A DNA stretch of 17,396 nucleotides, taken from assembly GCA_905206455.1 (NCBI GenBank), contig CAJLHL010000046.1:1-17396 (forward strand), read 5' to 3'. This document shows, piece after piece, positions 7,900 to 13,562 of this stretch. Source of the DNA: an uncultured Eubacteriales bacterium. GTDB lineage: Bacteria > Bacillota > Clostridia > Peptostreptococcales > Anaerovoracaceae. Below the pieces are notes generated by a model. The model was not told the origin of the DNA. It did no database searches and worked only from the letters and a program-made list of their open reading frames with translations. The number at the start of each line of letters is the position of its first letter. The first letter of the stretch is position 1. Made by a program: the position numbers and the translations under genes.

Positions 7900-8952
7900 T
7901 TATCTCGTTTTTTTCTTCGCTGCAATTCTGCGTCCGGCGATCACGCCTATGACAAGTCCCGCAAAGATGAGAACCGCTGCTCCCGCGATAATCAACGGAG
8001 AAACGCTTTTATCCCGGGCGCTCTCTTTCGCTCCCCGTTCTGCCGTCTCATCCGGTGTAATGCTGGAGGAATCAAACCGCAGCTGATATTCGATTTCATG
8101 GGGCGTGCTCATCGCGGTAGTATCCGCGGTGACAGAAAAATCCTCATCAAAGACGCTGACCGGTATTTCAAATACGGAATTTCCCTCCGTATTGACCGGC
8201 TCGTAGCGAACTCCGTCCACGACCATGTAATCATAATTGGGACTGCTCCATTCGAGCCTTACCGTCGCCTGCCCGTCTTTGATTTTCAGTTCCGCAGGAC
8301 TGCTCACCGAAGCCTTTCCGCTTCCGCCGAGAAGGGTCACGCCGATGCGGTAAAGACCGTCGGAAAAGCCGGCGAGAACGGAATCACCACCGTTTGCCCC
8401 TTCAGAATGCCCCGTTCCGCCGCCCTGGCCTGCAATATTTTCTTTGGGAATCCGGTCTGAAAGAAAGACGATATCCCGGTCATACCATTTCTCTTTTCTC
8501 GTGCTCCACGCCGCACATTTCACCTTCCGGTCGAGAGCCTCTACCGGAACTTCGTAAGTATAAGCTCCGTTCTCGTCCTCCTGAAATGGGATATAGCTCG
8601 AGGATTCCGCCAGGACCGCCTCCTCACCGGTTCCCATAAAGAGTTTTCCGTAGCCTTTTCCGCTGAGAGTCAGTACAGCGGACATTTTTCCGTCCTCTAC
8701 CGTCAAAACCGCTTTGACGATGCGAAACATGGACGAGCTGGAGTCTACGTCGATCTCATACTGACCGTCGTCCACCTGTTCCCCTGAAATCGCTGTCATT
8801 TCCTCGCTTCCGACTTCCTGAGGAGCGGCCATCTCATCGGCTCCTGCCACCTGAGAGGAACCGCTTTCAGCGAAAGAAGGAAAACATATCGCGAAGATCA
8901 GCGATACCGCCAGTAAGATCGGCACGACAGCAGATAATTTACCTTTCACCAT
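7900..8952 (-). CDS. Membrane-anchored surface protein with two NEAT-like domains
   Basis: This 350-aa exported protein has a Sec signal peptide (residues 1-29, cleavage after PSFA). Two related beta-rich domains follow at about 61-168 and 196-298, separated by a Gly/Ser linker. A single C-terminal transmembrane helix (about 318-340) ends in a basic tail, RRIAAKKKTR. Both domains share DGxYxIxV, an L.V.DGK/Q strand, a serine-rich middle, Y.P....N, a V-rich PV strand and a terminal S-T-x-x..E.x.Y strand (STRKEKWYDRDIVF and STPHEIEYQLRF). The pattern resembles NEAT haem-binding domains, which end in a YxxxY beta-hairpin, but the exact ligand tyrosines are not evident. It has no sortase motif. 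Its place between an exported CbiK and a binding protein, under B12 control, suggests a cell-surface tetrapyrrole receptor. The NEAT assignment is by pattern only. AAAGGG lies 7 nt before the ATG. Confidence 0.85.
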   Translation of the reverse strand: MVKGKLSAVVPILLAVSLIFAICFPSFAESGSSQVAGADEMAAPQEVGSEEMTAISGEQVDDGQYEIDVDSSSSMFRIVKAVLTVEDGKMSAVLTLSGKGYGKLFMGTGEEAVLAESSSYIPFQEDENGAYTYEVPVEALDRKVKCAAWSTRKEKWYDRDIVFLSDRIPKENIAGQGGGTGHSEGANGGDSVLAGFSDGLYRIGVTLLGGSGKASVSSPAELKIKDGQATVRLEWSSPNYDYMVVDGVRYEPVNTEGNSVFEIPVSVFDEDFSVTADTTAMSTPHEIEYQLRFDSSSITPDETAERGAKESARDKSVSPLIIAGAAVLIFAGLVIGVIAGRRIAAKKKTR

Positions 8953-9006
8953 GACAGAACCCTTTCCGATTTGAATGATATCCTTGCATTGTTCCTGCTT
9001 TCCGTT

Positions 9007-9055
9007 CCGCTGACCGGCATACCGGCCTCTCCTGCATCCCGGCGCAGATCAGCGG
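9007..9055. other. Intercistronic stem-loop between cbiK-like gene and NEAT-like gene
   Basis: CCGCTGA (9007-9013) is complementary to TCAGCGG (9049-9055) and encloses a second small CCGG-CATA-CCGG hairpin. There is no T-tract. It occupies much of the 121-bp gap between the two genes and may act as a processing or stability element. Confidence 0.4.
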
Positions 9056-9073
9056 ATACCTTTTTCTCCGCCT

Positions 9074-9988
9074 CTATGACAGACTGTCCACAGCCGCGCG
9101 GATATGGTCTGTATAGATGTCCTGAATTCCCTCGAACTCACCCAGGCCTTTGAGAACACATTCCACCTCATAACCGGATGCCTGCAGCTGAGATTTCCAG
9201 GAATCTTCCTCATCTCCCGCCATATCGTTATTGGCATGGTCTCCTGCAACCACCATCAGCGGTTCGAGAACAACTCTGCTGTACCCCTTATCTTTCATAG
9301 CGGCCATCACATCTTCGAGCGTCGGCTCTGCCTCTACCGTACCGATATAATAGGCATCTTTACCCATCGCAGCGAGCGTCTGCTGCATCTTTGCGTAAAC
9401 CTGATTAGAATCCGCTTCTGTCCCGTGTCCCATAAAACAGATCGCCGTCTTACCGTCATCATAAGAAGATGTCTCCGACGTGATGGTCTCCGCTACCGCG
9501 CGAAAATCCTCTTCACTTGTCAGCAGAGGTTCGCCCAGTGCGATCTTTTCAAACTTATCTCTATAGGTCTCCAATTCTTCCTTCAGATCTGTATATTCGT
9601 AACCGTTCATCAGATGCGTCGGCTGCACGATCAGCGTTTTTATGCCGTCTGCGACGGCCCGGTCGAGCGCCTCCGTCACATTATCGATTTCAAGATTATC
9701 CCGTTCTTTCAACTTATCGATGATGATCTGACTGGTAAACGCTCTTCTCACTTCATATTCCGGAAACGCTTCTGCCGCTGCGGTCTCTATGGCTCCTATC
9801 GTCTTATCCCGGCTGTCATTGTAACTTGTCCCGAAGCTGACGATGAGAATCGCCTGATCACTGTTTTTCGCTCCGTTCTCCGCGCTTTCTGCGGAATCAT
9901 TATCCTGCGCTCCGCCACCGCACCCGGACAGCACCATTACTGCTGCAAGAAGAGACAACAAGACGACAGATAACTTTTTCATTTTCAT
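9074..9988 (-). CDS. cbiK: Lipoprotein CbiK-type sirohydrochlorin cobaltochelatase
   Basis: This 304-aa protein has an N-terminal lipoprotein signal: a KMKK start, a hydrophobic core and a lipobox LSGC with Cys23. A Ser/Ala/Glu-rich linker to about residue 44 follows, and then a full CbiK domain from AILIVSFGTSYNDSR to the end. CbiK inserts Co2+ into sirohydrochlorin in the anaerobic B12 pathway. The two metal-site histidines of the family fit H188 in CFMGHGTEAD and H251 in VVAGDHANNDMAGD, so the active site looks intact. Canonical CbiK is cytoplasmic and lacks a signal. Desulfovibrio vulgaris has a described periplasmic form, CbiK-P. This copy should be tethered outside the membrane. The start ATG has AGGAGG 9 nt upstream. 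It is the first gene after the cobalamin riboswitch. A role in metal or tetrapyrrole scavenging rather than synthesis is possible. Confidence 0.93.
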   Translation of the reverse strand: MKMKKLSVVLLSLLAAVMVLSGCGGGAQDNDSAESAENGAKNSDQAILIVSFGTSYNDSRDKTIGAIETAAAEAFPEYEVRRAFTSQIIIDKLKERDNLEIDNVTEALDRAVADGIKTLIVQPTHLMNGYEYTDLKEELETYRDKFEKIALGEPLLTSEEDFRAVAETITSETSSYDDGKTAICFMGHGTEADSNQVYAKMQQTLAAMGKDAYYIGTVEAEPTLEDVMAAMKDKGYSRVVLEPLMVVAGDHANNDMAGDEEDSWKSQLQASGYEVECVLKGLGEFEGIQDIYTDHIRAAVDSLS

Positions 9989-10152
9989 TTCACCTTACCT
10001 CCTGAAATAAAAGCTGACTCATACTTCGGACTTTTTCACCCCTTCACCGCACACCGTTGGGGCATGTCCGGCATAACACCGGCCGAAAATACTCCTCCGG
10101 GCGGGAAAATAGGAACGCCGCTCCACTCCTTCTCTGAGTGAGTGATTCCCCG

Positions 10153-10174
10153 CTGTCCCGCTGCAGCGGGACAG
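10153..10174. repeat. 22-bp perfect palindrome in the cbiK leader
   Basis: The arms CTGTCCCGCTG and CAGCGGGACAG are exactly complementary with no spacer. It lies between the leader terminator and the cbiK start, so it would be transcribed only when the terminator is bypassed. It may be a protein-binding operator or an RNA hairpin; there is no T-tract. Confidence 0.65.
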
Positions 10175-10214
10175 ACCGATTCTGTACAATAAAAACAGGA
10201 TAATACGCGGCAAT

Positions 10215-10244
10215 AAAAAAGCCCTTTTAACGTCAGTAAAAGGG
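10215..10244 (-). terminator. Intrinsic terminator in the riboswitch leader
   Basis: On the minus strand the stem CCCTTTTA/TAAAAGGG with a 7-nt loop is followed by C and six T. It lies about 130 nt downstream of the cobalamin aptamer and about 230 nt before cbiK. This fits an expression platform that stops transcription when cobalamin is plentiful. I did not identify a single clear antiterminator partner. Confidence 0.75.
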
Positions 10245-10376
10245 GGTACACGAAAAGCGGCGGACAAAAACCTGCGCAGGAATCACAATCACAGTCTGCG
10301 CTGAGCTTCTGTTCACCTGATTTTAGCGTACGACCAGTTACTCGTGGCCTGAGACGGCACGGCCGCCTCTGTACAA

Positions 10377-10575
10377 ACGACAGGCAGGTCTCCTGACTCA
10401 GAGGTCTTTGCAGACACACATCCTTCCCGGTCTCCCAGTGGATTTCCGCCGCAGCGGCCGGTATCCGCTCGCTCAATACAGTGACGAGTTCGCGCGGGAC
10501 TCTCACCCGCTTCCCTTTTCAACAGCCCGCGGATTCCGTTTACTTTTTCGGTTCTCCGCAGCTGTCACCTGTCAT
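10377..10575 (-). ncRNA. Cobalamin riboswitch (aptamer)
   Basis: The minus strand holds the conserved elements in order. A P1 stem is formed by ATGACAG at 10575-10569 and CTGTCGT at 10383-10377. AAAAGGGAAGCGGGTGAGAG follows, then TCCCGCG, a B12-box variant GTCACTGT (consensus GCCACTGT), CCACTGGGAGACCGGGAAGG, and the closing GAGTCAGGAGACCTGCC. Length (199 nt) and order fit the standard cobalamin aptamer with its peripheral arms. It controls the lipoprotein-CbiK/NEAT-like/BtuFCD-like operon. This class normally represses when adenosylcobalamin or a related cobalamin binds. Confidence 0.95.
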
Positions 10576-10604
10576 TTTATCTATTTGCGCATCTCACAGA
10601 ACCC

Positions 10605-10705
10605 GATATCCGGTCTGCACATCCGCAGCGGCCGATGCCGGCGGTCTCCCTGTGTCAGTACCAGGCTGCCGCCCTCTGCTGTATGTGCCTTTGCAGACCT
10701 ATATC
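10605..10705 (-). ncRNA. Unassigned structured leader element upstream of the cobalamin riboswitch
   Basis: GGTCTGCA (minus, 10699-10692) pairs perfectly with TGCAGACC (10619-10612). The stem is extended by GATAT/ATATC across a small internal loop, giving 13 pairs in all. The ~72 enclosed nt contain further nested pairing: GGCGG/CCGCC around CCTG/CAGG, and CAGC/GCTG. It lies between the promoter and the aptamer P1 stem and is not part of the standard cobalamin fold. It has no B12 box, so it is not a second cobalamin aptamer. I recognise no family. Confidence 0.5.
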
Positions 10706-10727
10706 ATTCCGATTCAGCGCTTTTATC

Positions 10728-10756
10728 ATGATAACACACATCCAAACATGTAACAA
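10728..10756 (-). promoter_or_regulatory. Promoter of the cobalamin-riboswitch operon
   Basis: The -35 is TTGTTA (10751-10756), the spacer is 17 bp, and the -10 is TATCAT (10728-10733) with an upstream TG forming an extended -10. The -10 is embedded in a 12-bp palindrome TTATCATGATAA. It begins 2 bp after the EcsC-family stop codon. The leader would start near 10721, about 730 nt before cbiK. Confidence 0.65.
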
Positions 10757-10757
10757 G

Positions 10758-11693
10758 TTATTCATCGCAAACATCAGACGGATCCGCCGGCGTCCGGTCT
10801 GAAATCTCATGCGTCGTTTTTGCTGATGACCCTGCGCCGCAATCCGGCGCGCCGTCTCCGACCGCACCCTGTTCGCCCCCGTTCTCATGCTCCTGTTTTA
10901 CCATATTTCTGGCCTGATCGTAAAGAAAACGCTTGCGGTACTTCATGCCCGCATATCTCTGAATTTTTCTCAGATAAATGACATTATAAATCCCGCCTGC
11001 GGCGCCGGCCACCGGTATCCCCTGCAGAAATTTCATATACAAAAGCTCTTTCGACAACTCCGCCGCCGTCTTTTTAATTTCAGATTTCTGATCCCATCCC
11101 TCCGGCAGTTTTCGTTCTCTGATAAAACAATCGGCTTCCCGATTAAGCTGCTCCAGATCTTCGCCGTAAATAAAAGCTCCCCGGATCAGCAGAAGAATCC
11201 AGCGGCGCTCCTCATCTGATTCGTAAGTATACCCGTAATTCAGCGCGAGTTCATACATATTCTTCAGCACGACTGCGACAAAGATAGGAATGTCTGGAAG
11301 ACCGATACCCAGGATTCCCAGGCCGATTCCCTCTACGCTGCTGACCGCCAGATTCTTTGCTCCCGCTCTGCCCGCGTTTTTTGAGAAAGCGCGCAGTCCT
11401 TTCGCTCCCTTTTTTACACCGATCGCATAGGAATTGATTTCATAAGCTTCCTTCATCGCTTCTTTGCGGTACGTCTTTTCAATGACAGCGGTCCCTCTGT
11501 GAAAAACCAGCGTAAAGGCCTTGCTGAAAGCCGCGTCCAGCGTCGCCTGCAGCTTTTCCGGCACCTTTTGCTCCAGCATCCGATTCAGTGCGCTGTCCTT
11601 TTTCTCTTTCTGCTCCGCGAAAAATCGTTCCTCTTTTTTCTTTACGATATCCCATTCTTTTTTCAAAGCCCGCTTTTGTTCTAAATCTGTCAT
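10758..11693 (-). CDS. EcsC family protein
   Basis: This is a 311-aa protein. The N-terminal 60 residues are highly charged and likely helical (KKEWDIVKKKEERFFAEQKE). The EcsC core follows: an AYEINSYAIGVKKGAKGLRA helix, a glycine-rich SVEGIGLGILGIGLPDIPIF segment with the family's PDIP motif (about residues 125-145), then NMYELALNYGY. A second hydrophobic patch is near GIPVAGAAGGIYNVIYLRKI. The C-terminal 40 residues are low-complexity Gly/Ala/Asp and probably disordered. EcsC is the poorly understood third gene product of the Bacillus ecsABC locus; here there is no EcsAB partner. GGGG lies about 10 nt before the ATG, and an in-frame TGA just upstream fixes the start. It appears monocistronic. 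Confidence 0.88.
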   Translation of the reverse strand: MTDLEQKRALKKEWDIVKKKEERFFAEQKEKKDSALNRMLEQKVPEKLQATLDAAFSKAFTLVFHRGTAVIEKTYRKEAMKEAYEINSYAIGVKKGAKGLRAFSKNAGRAGAKNLAVSSVEGIGLGILGIGLPDIPIFVAVVLKNMYELALNYGYTYESDEERRWILLLIRGAFIYGEDLEQLNREADCFIRERKLPEGWDQKSEIKKTAAELSKELLYMKFLQGIPVAGAAGGIYNVIYLRKIQRYAGMKYRKRFLYDQARNMVKQEHENGGEQGAVGDGAPDCGAGSSAKTTHEISDRTPADPSDVCDE

Positions 11694-12135
11694 ACCGATC
11701 TGCCCCTTTCATTCCTCTGCGGCTCCGCCCCCCCCCGTACCGGACTGCGGCTTGCGGACGTCCCCGCTCCACCTGCGGATCCCCGTCCGATCCAGAACAG
11801 AGACTGTTATCATACCGCCTGGTTACAACACACCGACGATCCCGGCACAGCGTCCTCCGACCATTTCTGCACCTTTTAATTCCAGTTAGAGATTCCAACC
11901 CTCACAGAAATCCGGAAACAAAACCCGCCGTCTGACTGATAAAGGCTGAAAACACGGACTGATCCTGACTTGCCGGAGGGCTTCTCCGTATGATTGCCAG
12001 TCTCTCAAAATACGAAATGTGCTTTTCTTACTATTACAATACCCAATTTTGCTTTGTCCGTCAAAACAAAATAAATATATCCTTCGGTCGGTCAAAAAGA
12101 CCTTTTCTGTCTGACAAATATACCAAAAAGCCCCT

Positions 12136-12158
12136 TAAACCGAAAATATTTCGGTTTA
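12136..12158. repeat. Dyad TAAACCGAAA-ATA-TTTCGGTTTA
   Basis: Two perfect 10-bp arms flank a 3-bp centre in the AT-rich gap. No T-tract follows closely on either strand. Its GAAAATATTTC core recurs in the dyad at 16293-16309. It is a candidate regulator-binding site or hairpin with no assigned gene. Confidence 0.5.
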
Positions 12159-12475
12159 GTAATTTTATTGATTTTCATACATATATTGTAAAACAGCCCG
12201 ATTTTTCTCTCATTTCATCGTCCTGCACACCCTGTTTTCGCCATTTTTCTTCAGCCCGGAAAGCATTTCTCCGCGCTTTTTCATTTCGTCATTTTTTCTT
12301 TTTGGAAGTTATTTACATCCGCTGGAACCCCCATAACCATGGGAATTATTACAGTTATATGACAGAAAAAAATTTTTTCAAAAAACACACAAAAAACACT
12401 TGCTTTTTATCTCTAATAAGTTTATATTTATCTTGAACTTATTATTCGTTTTAACTCATTTCAAGTTTCAACTTC

Positions 12476-12506
12476 AAGAGCAACTTATGCCGAAAGTTGC
12501 TCTTTT
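12476..12506 (+). terminator. Plus-strand intrinsic terminator, possibly ending a small RNA
   Basis: An 11-bp perfect stem AAGAGCAACTT/AAGTTGCTCTT with a 7-nt loop runs into TTTT (12503-12506, with the last two pairs being A-T). The reverse strand lacks a T-tract, so the orientation is plus. No plus-strand protein gene precedes it. A possible promoter is TTGCTT (12400-12405), 17 bp, TATATT (12423-12428). That would give a transcript of about 72 nt. Confidence 0.65.
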
Positions 12507-12814
12507 CCATTTTTTGTTAGCGAATTTTTAAGATATTTTCTTCATTTCCTTAAGAAATTCTTAAATTATTTCGGTTCGGATTTCTGCCTTTTTATGCATT
12601 CTGACATCAGACGGCTTTCAGATCTGCGCAGCGGATTCACCAAACAGATTATCGTATCTCATTTCCTTCTCCTCGTCACCGCGTCATATTGAATTTACCC
12701 ATCCATTTTCAGCGTTTCTTTTTGTGCAGAAATACAAAAAGGACAGAAAAACACGTCTGCAGATTCTCCGCCAGATCCGGTAGATGAGCCGGCATATACC
12801 GGCAGATCAGCACG

Positions 12815-12840
12815 AAAAAAGGATCCCTTCCGGGATCCTT
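12815..12840 (-). terminator. Rho-independent terminator of rplS
   Basis: A perfect 9-bp stem AAGGATCCC/GGGATCCTT with a four-base loop is followed on the minus strand by T residues. It begins 17 bp after the rplS stop codon. Confidence 0.92.
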
Positions 12841-12856
12841 CTGAGAAATCGTTCTC

Positions 12857-13204
12857 TTATTTTTCTTCCTTTACCTTGATCTTGGCAGCCTTGCCTGTTC
12901 TCTGTCTCATATAATTCAGCTTAGCTCTTCTTACAGCGCCGCGCTTTGTCACTTCGACTTTTTCGATCATCGGAGAGTGAATAGGGAAAGTCTTTTCCAC
13001 ACCTACGCCGGAAGAGATCTTTCTGACGGTAAAGGTCTTGCTCAGACCGCCGTTCTGAATCTTCAGAACGAAACCTTCAAACATCTGGATTCTTTCTCTG
13101 TTGCCTTCCTTGATCTTGATGTATACCTTTAAAGTATCACCAACGCCAAATTCAGGAATATCATCTCTCTTATAATCCTGTTCAATTGCTTCGATAATGT
13201 TCAT
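12857..13204 (-). CDS. rplS: 50S ribosomal protein L19
   Basis: This 115-aa protein has the normal length and unmistakable sequence of bacterial L19. It begins MNIIEAIEQDY and continues with PEFGVGDTLKVYIKIKEGNR, RIQMFEGFVLKIQNGG, FTVRKISSGVGVEKTFPIHS, and a basic C-terminus ending AKLNYMRQRTGKAAKIKVKE. L19 sits at the interface of the 30S and 50S subunits. GAGG lies 7 nt before the ATG. It is often the last gene of an rpsP-rimM-trmD-rplS cluster; here it has its own promoter at 13341-13369, a structured leader, and a strong terminator, so it is expressed alone. The gene upstream is a Xer-like recombinase instead of trmD. Confidence 0.99.
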   Translation of the reverse strand: MNIIEAIEQDYKRDDIPEFGVGDTLKVYIKIKEGNRERIQMFEGFVLKIQNGGLSKTFTVRKISSGVGVEKTFPIHSPMIEKVEVTKRGAVRRAKLNYMRQRTGKAAKIKVKEEK

Positions 13205-13242
13205 CTGTAATCCTCTTTCTCTCGAAACGTTCTTGATATGAA

Positions 13243-13291
13243 CAGAGACCTCTTCGATACTGAAAATATACTATTCTCAGCTCCGTCTCTG
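13243..13291 (-). promoter_or_regulatory. Structured rplS leader, candidate L19 autoregulatory element
   Basis: In the rplS 5' untranslated region, CAGAGAC (minus, 13291-13285) pairs with GTCTCTG (13249-13243). Inside it CTGAGAA pairs with TTTTCAG (13280-13274 with 13266-13260). The inner helix needs a G-U pair that exists only in the minus-strand RNA, which supports an rplS-sense structure. Low-GC Gram-positives carry an L19 leader that regulates rplS in cis. I cannot confirm a match to that model by eye. Confidence 0.5.
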
Positions 13292-13310
13292 TGCGCGCCC
13301 CGTGCGCGCC
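13291..13310. repeat. Tandem GTGCGCGCC in the rplS leader
   Basis: The 9-mer GTGCGCGCC occurs at 13291-13299 and again at 13302-13310. The GCGCGC cores can also pair with each other as a short hairpin. This is an unusually GC-rich island in an otherwise AT-rich leader. Confidence 0.5.
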
Positions 13311-13340
13311 ATATCAGCGGACCGCCCGTAATACCGCATT

Positions 13341-13369
13341 ATGTTATCACAAATTCATAAAAAAATCAA
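13341..13369 (-). promoter_or_regulatory. Promoter of rplS
   Basis: The -35 is TTGATT (13364-13369), the spacer is 17 bp, and the -10 is TAACAT (13341-13346) with a TG one base upstream (extended -10). It lies about 140 bp before the rplS start, just upstream of the structured leader. Confidence 0.6.
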
Positions 13370-13380
13370 TCTTTTTTTAT

Positions 13381-13447
13381 TCGTGTTCTTTTGCTTTTTC
13401 AGTTTTTTTTACAATTTAATCTTGACTTCTGCGTCGTGTTCTTTTGC
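13381..13447. repeat. 14-bp direct repeat TCGTGTTCTTTTGC
   Basis: Exact copies lie at 13381-13394 and 13434-13447, 53 bp apart, in the gap between the recombinase gene and rplS. They flank the 3' half of a possible 26-aa frame. They may be binding sites, or the trace of a small duplication. Confidence 0.6.
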
Positions 13448-13479
13448 ACCCAGATTTTTCTGTCTGCAGTCCGTATCAC
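13399..13479 (-). CDS. Possible 26-aa peptide after the recombinase gene
   Basis: A GTG at 13479 has an ideal ribosome binding site, AGGAGG, 6 nt upstream. It opens a 26-codon frame (V/MIRTADRKIWVQKNTTQ...) ending at 13399. The peptide is strongly basic and polar, without a transmembrane segment. It lies 84 bp after the recombinase stop. The ribosome binding site is the main argument. The frame could also be a decayed gene start. No family is recognised. Confidence 0.25.
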   Translation of the reverse strand: MIRTADRKIWVQKNTTQKSRLNCKKN

Positions 13480-13562
13480 CGCAGTCCTCCTAAAAAATGA
13501 TCTTTCCGAAACTTCGCCAAAACCCGTAAGCCGCCCTTGTCTCCCTTTTCCATATCCGCCGT

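Larger units (their letters stand above)
11694..12814. other. Long non-coding stretch between rplS and the EcsC-family gene
   Basis: About 1.1 kb has no protein gene I can support. The part 11990-12600 is markedly AT-rich compared with its surroundings. It contains a plus-strand terminator (12476-12506), a 23-bp dyad (12136-12158), a short dyad TTAAGAA-A-TTCTTAA (12550-12564), a hairpin CTTTTTGT/ACAAAAAG (12718-12741) and a run of nine C at 11728-11736, upstream of the EcsC start. Open frames here (for example 11990-12436 plus) have biased composition and no ribosome binding site. Confidence 0.6.

Noticed and set aside
9104..9973. 289-aa plus-strand open frame
   Set aside because: It is antisense to the CbiK gene, has no ribosome binding site and no recognisable domain.
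10036..10506. 156-aa minus-strand open frame after the EcsC-family gene
   Set aside because: It reads through the cobalamin aptamer, the terminator and the palindrome, all of which explain the sequence better; the product is cysteine/arginine-rich and unlike a protein.
10605..10705. Tandem second cobalamin riboswitch
   Set aside because: The folded element has no GCCACTG-type box and no closing ACCTGCC segment, so it is reported as an unassigned structure only.
11479..11898. 139-aa minus-strand frame through a run of nine G, possible phase-variable gene
   Set aside because: An in-frame stop lies just upstream of the EcsC start, so slippage in the tract could not create a fusion with EcsC; the tract is in untranslated DNA and the frame is a shadow.
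11990..12436. 148-aa plus-strand open frame in the AT-rich gap
   Set aside because: It has no ribosome binding site, strong Phe/Ser/Lys bias from AT-rich DNA and no domain; retained only as context for the plus-strand terminator.
13381..13447. CRISPR-like repeat
   Set aside because: Only two 14-bp copies with one spacer and no cas genes nearby.
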